Shown here one piece after another: positions 45,996-53,319 of a stretch of 64,000 nt of DNA (position 1 is the stretch's first letter; each line of letters opens with the position of its first letter). The stretch is from an uncultured Pelagibacteraceae bacterium (GTDB lineage Bacteria > Pseudomonadota > Alphaproteobacteria > Pelagibacterales > Pelagibacteraceae). The notes under the pieces were generated by a model that worked only from the letters and a program-made list of their open reading frames with translations, was not told the DNA's origin and made no database searches. A program made the position numbers and the translations under genes. The stretch is taken from the NCBI GenBank assembly GCA_902519255.1, contig CABYIV010000001.1, positions 310,001-374,000 on the forward strand. The letters are read 5' to 3'.

Positions 45996-46319
45996 ATGGC
46001 AAAAATCAAATATATAGAATTTAATGGCACTGAACATGAGGCTGATGTTGCTAATGGTCTTAGTGTTATGGAGGGAGCTATACAAAATGATATTCCAGGC
46101 ATAGATGCGGATTGTGGAGGAGGCATGTCTTGTGCTACCTGCCATGTGTATATTAACGATGATGAATGGTTTAAAAAACTGCCTGAAAAAGAAATGGGAG
46201 AAGATGATATGTTAGATCAAGCTTTTGAACCTAAATCTAACAGCAGATTAAGTTGTCAATTAATAGTTTCAGATGATTTAGATGGTTTAACTGTACATAT
46301 GCCGGAGAAACAAGTTTAA
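45996..46319 (+). CDS. 2Fe-2S ferredoxin, adrenodoxin type
   Basis: 107 residues. Cluster ligands: DADCGGGMSCATCHVYI (Cys-X5-Cys-X2-Cys) and the fourth Cys in RLSCQLIVSDDLDGLTVHMP, the vertebrate-type (ISC/adrenodoxin) pattern. It carries single electrons. Its stop overlaps the start of a flavin reductase by one base, so the two probably form a redox pair. It could serve a P450, a monooxygenase or biosynthetic enzymes; the partner is not in the window. Confidence 0.95.
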   Translation: MAKIKYIEFNGTEHEADVANGLSVMEGAIQNDIPGIDADCGGGMSCATCHVYINDDEWFKKLPEKEMGEDDMLDQAFEPKSNSRLSCQLIVSDDLDGLTVHMPEKQV

Positions 46320-47335
46320 TGATTAAAACCGATGTAGTCATTATTGGAGCAGGACCCACAGGTTTATTCTGTGCACACCAATTAGGCATCATCGGATTAA
46401 AATGTGAAATTGTAGATAACCTAGATAAAATTGGAGGACAATGTATTGAGCTTTATCCTGATAAACCAATTTATGATATTCCTGCAGTTCCTAAATGTAC
46501 AGGAGAAGAGCTTACAAATAATTTAATTGAACAAATAAAACCGTTTAATTTTAACTTTCATTTAAGTGACAGAGTTCAAGAATTAAAAAATAAAAACAAT
46601 AAATGGTTAGTTAAAACATTAAATGGAAAAGAATTTGAAACACCCAATATTGTTATAGCAGGTGGCGTAGGTTCTTTTGAACCAAGAAAATTCCCAACTA
46701 AAAGTGCTGAAAAGTATGACGGAAAATCAGTTTTATACTCAATAAAAGACAAAACTATTTTTAAAGATAAATCAGTAGTTATTTTTGGAGGCGGAGATAG
46801 TGCACTTGATTGGGCTATAGAATTATCTAATTCATCAAAAGTAACACTTGTTCACAGAAGAGATGAGTTCAGAGGAGCTCCCGCAAGTGTTCAAAAAATA
46901 AAAGAATTAAGTGATAATAAAACTATTGATTTAATTACTAAATATTCAATCAAAGATGTTAAAGGAAATGGCTCATTAGAAAGTGTCGAAATCAAAAATG
47001 AATCAGGTGAAAGTAAAGTTATAAAAGCTGATTATGTATTAGGTTTTTTTGGATTAATAATGCAATTAGGACCAATCGCGGAGTGGGGTTTAAATTTAGA
47101 TAAAAAAACAATTCCCGTAAATACTGAGAATTTTGAAACAAATAAAAAAGGAATATTTGCAATTGGGGATATTTGTACTTATCCAGGAAAATTAAAGTTA
47201 ATACTTTCAGGTTTTCATGAAGGAGCTTTAGCTGCAAGAGGCTGCTTTAAATATGCAAGACCTGATGAAAAATATAGATTTGAATTTACAACTGCATCCA
47301 GCACTATCAAAGATAGATTGGGTGTTAAAGAATGA
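46319..47335 (+). CDS. Ferredoxin--NAD(P)+ reductase, thioredoxin-reductase-like type
   Basis: 338 residues. FAD-binding VVIIGAGPTGLFCAHQLGIIGLKCEIVDNLDKIGGQC, a second nucleotide-binding site VVIFGGGDSALDWAIELS, and the FAD site GIFAIGDICTYPGKLKLILSGFHEGALAA. No CxxC redox pair is present, which separates it from true thioredoxin reductase and fits the YumC-type reductase. It would reduce or oxidise the adjacent ferredoxin with NAD(P)H. It overlaps the GST gene by 4 bp. Confidence 0.93.
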   Translation: MIKTDVVIIGAGPTGLFCAHQLGIIGLKCEIVDNLDKIGGQCIELYPDKPIYDIPAVPKCTGEELTNNLIEQIKPFNFNFHLSDRVQELKNKNNKWLVKTLNGKEFETPNIVIAGGVGSFEPRKFPTKSAEKYDGKSVLYSIKDKTIFKDKSVVIFGGGDSALDWAIELSNSSKVTLVHRRDEFRGAPASVQKIKELSDNKTIDLITKYSIKDVKGNGSLESVEIKNESGESKVIKADYVLGFFGLIMQLGPIAEWGLNLDKKTIPVNTENFETNKKGIFAIGDICTYPGKLKLILSGFHEGALAARGCFKYARPDEKYRFEFTTASSTIKDRLGVKE

Positions 47336-47955
47336 TTGAACTCTTTACTGCTGATACTCCTAATGGGTGGAAAATTAGCATAATGCTCGAGGAAATTGAT
47401 TTTAAATACAAACTTACAAAAGTTAATTTGAGTGGAGATCAATTTAAACCAGAATTTAAAAAAATAAGTCCCTTTAATAAAATTCCTGTAATTATAGATC
47501 ATGAGAATAATAAGACAGTATTCGAGTCTGGAGTTATACTTATGTATTTAGGTGAGAAAAGTAATAAACTATATCCTGAAGCAGATAGACTAGAGATAAA
47601 TCAGTGGTTGATGGCACAAATGGCTATTGTTGGTCCAATGATAGGCCAACATCACCAATTTCATTATTATCATAAAGGAAAAAGTGAGTGGGGTGAGGAA
47701 AGATACTTCAAAATCACTAGAAAGATTTATGAAGATCTCGAAGCTAGACTGGCTCAAAGTAAGTTTTTAGCAAACGATAAATACTCTATTGCTGATATTG
47801 CAACATGGTCATGGATTGCAAGACACAAAAGACATGATATCGGATTAAATAATTTTGAAAATCTATCTCGGTGGTTTGTTGAAATTGCTGAACGTCCAGC
47901 CGTAATCAAAGGCTTTAAAGCATTAAACAAAGATGCTGAGATTGATTTTCCTTAA
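47332..47955 (+). CDS. Glutathione S-transferase family protein
   Basis: 207 residues. Thioredoxin-like N-terminal domain (IELFTADTPNGWKISIMLEEIDFKYKLTKVNL, NKIPVIIDHE, VFESGVILMYLGEKS with the Glu-Ser glutathione contact) and an all-helical C-terminal domain (FLANDKYSIADIATWSWIARH). The TPNGWK start resembles the Ure2p/YfcG (nu) class, which often has disulfide-bond reductase activity. It is the last gene of the ferredoxin operon and overlaps dksA at the 3' end. Confidence 0.92.
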   Translation: MIELFTADTPNGWKISIMLEEIDFKYKLTKVNLSGDQFKPEFKKISPFNKIPVIIDHENNKTVFESGVILMYLGEKSNKLYPEADRLEINQWLMAQMAIVGPMIGQHHQFHYYHKGKSEWGEERYFKITRKIYEDLEARLAQSKFLANDKYSIADIATWSWIARHKRHDIGLNNFENLSRWFVEIAERPAVIKGFKALNKDAEIDFP

Positions 47956-48368
47956 TCGTCAGCGTAAACTTTTTCGTCTTTTTCGTGTTTTTCTTGAGCC
48001 GCAATGCAGAGAGTTGCAACTGGTCTTGCCATTAATCTTTTTATACCAATAGGCTCACCAGTTTCTTCACAAAAACCGTAAGTGCCATCCTGAATTTTTT
48101 TCAACGCGCCATCTATTTTAGAAATTAATTTGATTTGTCTATTAATAGCTCTCATCTCTACATTCTTTTCAGTATATGAACTTGCTTGATCAACTATGTC
48201 AGCTGATGCACTATTATCATCCATGGACGCTTGAAAAATTGCCTCATTATTAGATCTCTTTAAATCTTTTTTCCACTCCATTAATTTCATCTTAAAATAT
48301 GCTAAATGTTTAGCACACATGTATTTCTCTTTTTCTTTTGGAGTATAAGTTTTTGAAATTCTTACCAT
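47952..48368 (-). CDS. dksA: DksA-family RNA polymerase regulator
   Basis: 138 residues. The coiled-coil tip (MDDNSASADIVDQASSYTEKNVEMRAINR) contains the Asp-x-x-Asp residues that act in the polymerase secondary channel. The C-terminal zinc-finger region, FCEETGEPIGIKRLMARPVATLCIAAQEKHE, keeps only two of the four classic cysteines. It potentiates ppGpp effects on rRNA and amino-acid promoters. It is convergent with the GST gene (4-bp overlap). Confidence 0.92.
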   Translation of the reverse strand: MVRISKTYTPKEKEKYMCAKHLAYFKMKLMEWKKDLKRSNNEAIFQASMDDNSASADIVDQASSYTEKNVEMRAINRQIKLISKIDGALKKIQDGTYGFCEETGEPIGIKRLMARPVATLCIAAQEKHEKDEKVYADD

Positions 48369-48441
48369 ACTTAGCTATTTTGAGTTGGTGAATATATTCA
48401 TGAATAAATGAGTGTCAAGAACGGTTTATTCATATAGATTG

Positions 48442-49767
48442 ATGAAAATGGCCTTAAACAAAAGAAATATAAATAATATTTTTTATATTTTTGTAACGAC
48501 TCACTTAATTCTATGGACAGTTGTTCCTACTATCACAAATTCAAATTTACCTTTGGATACTATTGAAGCTTTGGCTTGGGGTAGTCATTTAGATTGGGGA
48601 TTTAATAAACATCCACCACTGAGTGCATTTTTCGCAGAAGTTTTTTTTCAAATATTTGGACCACAAGATTGGGCTTATTATTTTTTAAGTCAAATTTTTG
48701 TAGTTGTGTCTTTTTTCATTATTTTTAAACTTTCACAAGAAATTCTTAATGATGGCACTTTGAGTTTGTTGTCTGTTTTTCTTATTGAAGGGATATACTT
48801 CTATAATTTTACAACTCCAGAATTTAATGTAAATGTTTGCCAATTACCTTTTTGGTGTTTGACGGTTTATTATACTTGGAAAATATACAATAGTAAAAAA
48901 ATCGAGCTCTATGATTGCATTTTGTTAGGAGCTGCAGCAGCGTTTGGAATTCTATCTAAGTATCTTTTTATTTATTTATTAGTCGCAATAGATTTATTGT
49001 TTGCATATTTAATATTTTTTAAAAAATCAAAAAAGTTTGATTTTAAATATTTAGTTTCTTTAGAAGTATTTTTTATAATTTTAATTCCGCATATAATTTG
49101 GTTATTCAATAACGATTTTATTACCATTAAATATGGTTTTGCTCGTGCAGGTTTAGATGAAGGGCAGATAATGAATCATCTTAAATATCCATTGATATTC
49201 ACATTAAAACAAATTGGTATTTTAATACCGTTTTTAATTTTAGTCTGGCTATTAATAAAAAAAATTCCCAAAAAATTAAATTTAAAAGATGATAAACTTT
49301 TATTTTTAATATTTATAAATTTAGTCCCAATTGTTCTGGTTTTTATGACAGCGCTAATAACCGGATCAAAAATTAGAACTATGTGGATGACCCCTTTTTA
49401 CTTATTCTTTGGAACTTTGTTTATTTACCTTCTGAAAAATCAAATAAACATTAAGAAACTAAATTCCTTTTTAATAGGATTTATATTTTTATTTTTATTA
49501 TCTCCAATTTTGTATGGTTATGTCTCAATATCTCAGACTAATAAAAGGACTGATTATCCTGGAAAAGATATAGCTATAAAAGTTCAAATGGCATGGCATG
49601 AACAACATGATGAACCTATCAAATATGTGCTTGGCGATGAATGGAAAGCTGGAAATTTATCATATCACATTAATTCAAGGCCTATTTGGAAAGGCTTTGT
49701 TACAAGGCAAAAATTGAATTCATTTGAAAAATATATGTGTATTGATAAGATTTGTGTTGGATCGTAG
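48442..49767 (+). CDS. GT39-family membrane glycosyltransferase (ArnT/PMT-like)
   Basis: About 441 residues, multi-span. The luminal/periplasmic loop after helix 1 holds TNSNLPLDTIEALAWGSHLDWGFNKHPPLSAFFAEVF, the pattern of PMT_2 lipid-dependent sugar transferases, which take sugar from polyprenyl phosphate. The acceptor (lipid A, other lipid or protein) is unknown. The track starts at a GTG (48412); ATG 48442 or 48448 is more likely. It is followed by a tiny membrane ORF and a GT2 enzyme that probably makes its donor. Confidence 0.85.
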   Translation: MKMALNKRNINNIFYIFVTTHLILWTVVPTITNSNLPLDTIEALAWGSHLDWGFNKHPPLSAFFAEVFFQIFGPQDWAYYFLSQIFVVVSFFIIFKLSQEILNDGTLSLLSVFLIEGIYFYNFTTPEFNVNVCQLPFWCLTVYYTWKIYNSKKIELYDCILLGAAAAFGILSKYLFIYLLVAIDLLFAYLIFFKKSKKFDFKYLVSLEVFFIILIPHIIWLFNNDFITIKYGFARAGLDEGQIMNHLKYPLIFTLKQIGILIPFLILVWLLIKKIPKKLNLKDDKLLFLIFINLVPIVLVFMTALITGSKIRTMWMTPFYLFFGTLFIYLLKNQINIKKLNSFLIGFIFLFLLSPILYGYVSISQTNKRTDYPGKDIAIKVQMAWHEQHDEPIKYVLGDEWKAGNLSYHINSRPIWKGFVTRQKLNSFEKYMCIDKICVGS

Positions 49768-49769
49768 AT

Positions 49770-49874
49770 ATGAAATTCAATAAAAACATACTATTCATCG
49801 TCTTTATTGTTGTAATAATAGAGTTGTCTGGACATGGAATTGTAGCCTCTTTGTTGAGGTTACTTGCAAGTTAA
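49770..49874 (+). CDS. Tiny membrane protein between two glycosyltransferases (34 aa)
   Basis: Below the ORF-track cut-off. ATG at 49770 to TAA at 49874: a basic start (MKFNKN), one hydrophobic helix (ILFIVFIVVIIELSG) and a short amphipathic tail (GIVASLLRLLAS). It sits 2 bp after the GT39 stop and 4 bp before the GT2 start, the tight spacing of a translationally coupled operon. No family recognised. It may be a subunit of the sugar-transfer system or a chance ORF; the spacing and the membrane pattern favour a real gene. Confidence 0.6.
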   Translation: MKFNKNILFIVFIVVIIELSGHGIVASLLRLLAS

Positions 49875-49878
49875 ATAA

Positions 49879-50748
49879 ATGAAAATTACTATTTTAACAC
49901 CAGTTTACAATGACTGGAAATCAGCTTCAAAATTAATTGAAGAAATAAATACTATTGTAAAAGATTTAGATGCTGAATTTTCTCTTGTTATAGTTAATGA
50001 TGCATCAACTGAGGAAAAACCAACCTCTATTTACAATACAGAAAACCTATTATCTGTTGAAGTCTTGAATATTAGAAACAATCAAGGACATGGAAGATGT
50101 ATTGCAACAGGACTTAAACATATATTTCAAAATAAAGAGTTTGATTACGTAATTCCAATGGATTCAGATGGTGAAGATAGACCTGAAGAAATTAAAAGTT
50201 TTCTAGAATATATAAAATATGATGAAGGAAAACCAATTGTTGGAGAAAGAGTGAAAAGATCTGAAAACTTTATTTTTAAAATTTGTTATCATTCCCATAA
50301 AATAATCACTTACGTATTTACTGGTCACTCAATAAAATTTGGAAATTATACTTGTCTTCCAAAGTCAACTGTTGAGAAATTAATAAACGATAAATCTACT
50401 TGGTGCAGCTTTTCTGGAGCATTGGCAAAATTAGAAAAAGATAGATCATCATCTCCTTCAGAAAGAGGGACAAGATATTTTGGTCCTTCCAAGATGAGTT
50501 TTAAAAATTTGATTAAACATTCTTTAGCAATCATAGCTGTTTTTAAATCTACAGTTATTATTCGATCAATTTTATTTTATGCTATTTATTTAATCTTAAT
50601 GGCTGATTACATAAGCGTTGTTACAGCTATCCCCTTAGCTCTAATTATCGCATTTGGATTATCAGTTGTAATGATTGGTAGAAGAGAAAATTTAGAGGAA
50701 TTAAATAATTCTCTTAGCAATATTGAAAGTATTGATACGGTAAAATAA
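49879..50748 (+). CDS. GT2-family polyprenyl-phosphate glycosyltransferase (DPM1-like)
   Basis: 289 residues. N-terminal GT-A fold: ITILTPVYNDWKSASKLIEEIN, LVIVNDAS, RNNQGHGRCIATGLKHIF and the metal-binding VIPMDSDGEDRPEEI. Two C-terminal membrane segments (IRSILFYAIYLILMAD, AIPLALIIAFGLSVVMI) tether it to the membrane. Enzymes of this type load sugar from a nucleotide onto polyprenyl phosphate, the donor for GT39 enzymes such as its neighbour. The sugar is unknown. Confidence 0.88.
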   Translation: MKITILTPVYNDWKSASKLIEEINTIVKDLDAEFSLVIVNDASTEEKPTSIYNTENLLSVEVLNIRNNQGHGRCIATGLKHIFQNKEFDYVIPMDSDGEDRPEEIKSFLEYIKYDEGKPIVGERVKRSENFIFKICYHSHKIITYVFTGHSIKFGNYTCLPKSTVEKLINDKSTWCSFSGALAKLEKDRSSSPSERGTRYFGPSKMSFKNLIKHSLAIIAVFKSTVIIRSILFYAIYLILMADYISVVTAIPLALIIAFGLSVVMIGRRENLEELNNSLSNIESIDTVK

Positions 50749-50753
50749 TTTTT

Positions 50754-52031
50754 TTAAGCTCTGATTGTTGGTAAACAATAAAAATCAGCAGTATCTATCT
50801 TTGAGTTGTAATCCCTTTTCATGCTCCAGGACTTTCTAACCCCAGCACTTGCAAGACTTAATGTCGATCTTCCATACCTATAATTTGTATTATCAATTGA
50901 TCTCATTAATCTATTAATTCTCTCATCTTTTGCTGATGAGAATAAGTTTTCATTATTTTCAGCATCTGTTAATCCAGTTAGCATCACTCCTGCTTTTTGA
51001 TAACGATGTCCCTTCCTAAAGATTACTTTTAAGACAGATAAAGCATTTTTTACGATCTCTATACTATTGTTAGTTGCTATAGGAAAATCAACAGTTCTGG
51101 AGTTTGAATAAAAACCAAATTGTTTTTGAAAAGGACTGGTTCTAACAAATACCATAACGGCTTTTGCAACAAGATTTTCAGATCTTATTTTTTCTGATGC
51201 ATTTAAACAATAACTAGCAACAGCTTCTTCAAGTTCTTGGAATTTTTCTATTCTTTTTCCAAATGACCTTGATACTACACAGCTTTTTCTTTTTGATGCT
51301 GTTTTTTCTAAATCAATACAAGGTACACCTCTAAGCTCCATTGCAGTTCTTGAACTTAGAACATTTGAGGATTTCTTAATCCAAGTGTTTGATTTATTTT
51401 TTAATTGTTTGGCATTATAAATTCCGTTTTTTTGATAAAACTTTGTCATTTGTCTTCCGACACCCCAAACATCATTGATATTAATTTTTTCAAGAATAGG
51501 ATCAAGATTTTCTATTCCAATTAAACTTGTAACACCTGATTGTTTTTTCTTAGCTATATGATTTGCAACTTTGCTTAAAGTTTTAGTTTTAGCTATTCCT
51601 ATGCTTGTTGGAATACCAGTCCACTTTAAAACTGTTTCTCTAATTTCTCTTCCAACTTGCTCTACTTCATTATCAGAAAAATTTGATAAATCCATGAATG
51701 CTTCATCAATTGAGTAAACTTCAATATCGGAGTTAAATCTTTTCAAAGTTCTCATTACTCTTCTGGACAAATCTCCATACAAAGAATAATTCGATGAGAA
51801 TACTTGTACATCATTTTTGATAATAATATCTTTTGCTTTAAAGTATGGCTCACCCATTTTAATTCCCAAAGCTTTTGCTTCAGTGGACCGTGAAACTATA
51901 CAGCCATCATTATTAGATAAAACTACAACAGGTTTTTTTCTTATTTTTGGATTAAATAATCTTTCACAAGAGACATAGAAAGAATTGCAGTCAACCAGTG
52001 CTAATTTTTTAGTGTACTGAATGTATGACAT
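50754..52031 (-). CDS. umuC: DNA polymerase V catalytic subunit UmuC
   Basis: 425 residues, Y-family polymerase. LALVDCNSFYVSCERLFNPKIRKKPVVVLSNNDGCIVSRS with the first catalytic Asp, EVYSIDEAFMDLS with the second acidic pair, GIPTSIGIAKTKTLSKVANHIAKK, the helix-hairpin-helix region and a C-terminal UmuC extension (DUF4113-like, ADFYCLPTIRA end). It performs error-prone translesion synthesis. The ATG overlaps the umuD 3' end by 23 bp. Confidence 0.96.
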   Translation of the reverse strand: MSYIQYTKKLALVDCNSFYVSCERLFNPKIRKKPVVVLSNNDGCIVSRSTEAKALGIKMGEPYFKAKDIIIKNDVQVFSSNYSLYGDLSRRVMRTLKRFNSDIEVYSIDEAFMDLSNFSDNEVEQVGREIRETVLKWTGIPTSIGIAKTKTLSKVANHIAKKKQSGVTSLIGIENLDPILEKININDVWGVGRQMTKFYQKNGIYNAKQLKNKSNTWIKKSSNVLSSRTAMELRGVPCIDLEKTASKRKSCVVSRSFGKRIEKFQELEEAVASYCLNASEKIRSENLVAKAVMVFVRTSPFQKQFGFYSNSRTVDFPIATNNSIEIVKNALSVLKVIFRKGHRYQKAGVMLTGLTDAENNENLFSSAKDERINRLMRSIDNTNYRYGRSTLSLASAGVRKSWSMKRDYNSKIDTADFYCLPTIRA

Positions 52032-52404
52032 AGGTGACTACTCCCCAAATAAAAATATCTTGTTCTTCATTAATTAAAATTCGATCAGAAAATTCTTTAG
52101 ATCCTGACGTTAAAAATTGTTTATCTTTTTCTTTAACTAAAGTTTTAACAACGAGTTCATCGTGAACATTTGCTATAACAGTTGAAAAATTTTTCGGAGT
52201 TAAACTTTTGTCTACAACTAATAAATCACCATCATTTATTCCAACATCCACCATTGATTTTCCTTGAACTCTTATGATGAAAGTTGCTGGAACATTTTTG
52301 ATTAGATGTACGTTTAAATCTATATCTTCTTCTATGTAGTCAGTTGCAGGGGAAGGAAAACCAGCTCCTGCTTTATGTAAATAATAAGGTATTGTTAGCT
52401 TCAT
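52009..52404 (-). CDS. umuD: UmuD, self-cleaving polymerase V subunit
   Basis: About 131 residues from the ATG at 52404 (MKLTIPYYLHKAG). The cleavage region AGAGFPSPATDYIEEDIDLN aligns with the E. coli Cys-Gly site (here Ala-Gly). The catalytic serine is in VQGKSMVDVGINDGDLLVVD and the lysine in VVKTLVKE. RecA-stimulated self-cleavage activates it for UmuC. The upstream TTG start (52455) in the track would place the promoter and SOS box inside the gene, so it is rejected. Confidence 0.94.
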   Translation of the reverse strand: MKLTIPYYLHKAGAGFPSPATDYIEEDIDLNVHLIKNVPATFIIRVQGKSMVDVGINDGDLLVVDKSLTPKNFSTVIANVHDELVVKTLVKEKDKQFLTSGSKEFSDRILINEEQDIFIWGVVTYVIHSVH

Positions 52405-52408
52405 AAGT

Positions 52409-52455
52409 GTTCTTGTTTTGTTCTTATTAGTACATGAGTTATACAAAAGTGTCAA
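52409..52455 (-). promoter_or_regulatory. umuDC promoter with alphaproteobacterial SOS (LexA) box
   Basis: On the minus strand TTGACA (52450-52455), 17-bp spacer, TACTAA (52427-52432), then GAAC-N7-GAAC at 52409-52423 (GTTC-N7-GTTC on the plus strand), just after the predicted start and 4 bases before the umuD ATG. This is the exact alphaproteobacterial LexA consensus, so repression would block initiation or early elongation. lexA itself is not in this window. Confidence 0.72.
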
Positions 52456-52478
52456 TTAGGTTGTATTTTGAGTCTGTA

Positions 52479-52565
52479 AGTGAATCAAAAGTGAATCAAA
52501 ACGTGAACATCCAAAACCATATTTTGTGCTATTGTGGATAACTTAAACCATTAGTAGTCTATAAT
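52479..52565 (+). promoter_or_regulatory. Cupin-gene upstream region: 11-bp tandem repeat and -10 element
   Basis: AGTGAATCAAA occurs twice in perfect tandem (52479-52500), one helical turn apart, then a partial third copy. Further on is TATAAT (52560-52565) with no clear -35, about 28 bp before the cupin ATG, and a strong RBS (AAGGAG). A weak -35 with upstream helical-phase repeats would fit an activator-dependent promoter; this is inference. Confidence 0.4.
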
Positions 52566-52593
52566 CCTAATTTAATTATAAAAGGAGAAGAGT

Positions 52594-52944
52594 ATGAGTT
52601 CAATTGAAGTTAAAAGTTTTGATAATCCAGATGAAAGCAATACCAGTTTCAACAATGCTAAAATGGATATCGTAAAAGTGGGAGATCAAAGAGTAATGAG
52701 ATTAGTTTTGCAGCCAGGATGGAAATGGTCACAAGATATTAAACCAACTGTAGGTACTGATAGCTGTAAAGCAAAACATCTTGGAGTAATAGTTTCAGGA
52801 GCAGTTTGCGCTAAACATGATGATGGAACAGAATTAACATATAAAGCAGGCGATGCATATTCAATTGACCCAGGTCATGACGGCTGGGTAGTTGGTGATA
52901 AGCCAGCAGTTGTTTATGAGTTTCATGGAAAATGGGGAGAATAA
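52594..52944 (+). CDS. Small single-domain cupin protein
   Basis: 116 residues. A cupin barrel: RVMRLVLQPGWKWSQDIKPTVGTDSCKAKHLGVIVSGAVCAKHDDGTELTYKAGDAYSIDPGHDGWVVGDKPAVVYEFHG. Both conserved cupin motifs are recognisable, with His residues that may bind metal (KHLG, DPGHDGW). Function unknown. Four bases separate it from the GFA-family gene, so the two are probably co-transcribed. Confidence 0.82.
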   Translation: MSSIEVKSFDNPDESNTSFNNAKMDIVKVGDQRVMRLVLQPGWKWSQDIKPTVGTDSCKAKHLGVIVSGAVCAKHDDGTELTYKAGDAYSIDPGHDGWVVGDKPAVVYEFHGKWGE

Positions 52945-52947
52945 TTA

Positions 52948-53313
52948 ATGCCGAAACTAACATGTCATTGTGGATGTGTAGAAGCAGAAATTAATGTTCC
53001 AATTAATGAATTGCCAAAAATTGTAAGATGTAACTGCTCTATATGTAAAAGAAAAAATGCAACAATGGGAATGGTTAAAAATGAAGATTTTAAAGTCACT
53101 AAGGGAGAAGATAAATTAAAACTTTATCAGTACCATACAAAAGTTGCTAATCATTACTTTTGTATTGAATGTGGAATTTATACTCATCATAATCCAAGAA
53201 GTGCTCCAGCCATGACTGGATTTAATTTAGGTTGTGTAGATGAAGTTAAAGTCGACGATATAAAAGATGTTGTTTTCTTTGATGGTTTAAACCATCCACT
53301 TGACCAAAAATAA
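52948..53313 (+). CDS. GFA/CENP-V family zinc protein
   Basis: 121 residues. The zinc-binding cysteines of the GFA (glutathione-dependent formaldehyde-activating) fold are all visible: CHCGCVEAEI, VRCNCSICKRKNATMG and HYFCIECGIYTHH. The family includes Gfa, which speeds the glutathione-formaldehyde reaction, but most members have unknown roles and the formaldehyde activity is disputed. SAR11 oxidises one-carbon compounds, so a formaldehyde link is possible but unproven. Confidence 0.87.
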   Translation: MPKLTCHCGCVEAEINVPINELPKIVRCNCSICKRKNATMGMVKNEDFKVTKGEDKLKLYQYHTKVANHYFCIECGIYTHHNPRSAPAMTGFNLGCVDEVKVDDIKDVVFFDGLNHPLDQK

Positions 53314-53319
53314 AATTAA

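Noticed and set aside
52405-52455. Upstream TTG start for umuD (adds MTLLYNSCTNKNKTRTL)
   Set aside because: It would put the promoter and SOS box inside the coding region, and the added residues do not fit the UmuD N-terminus.
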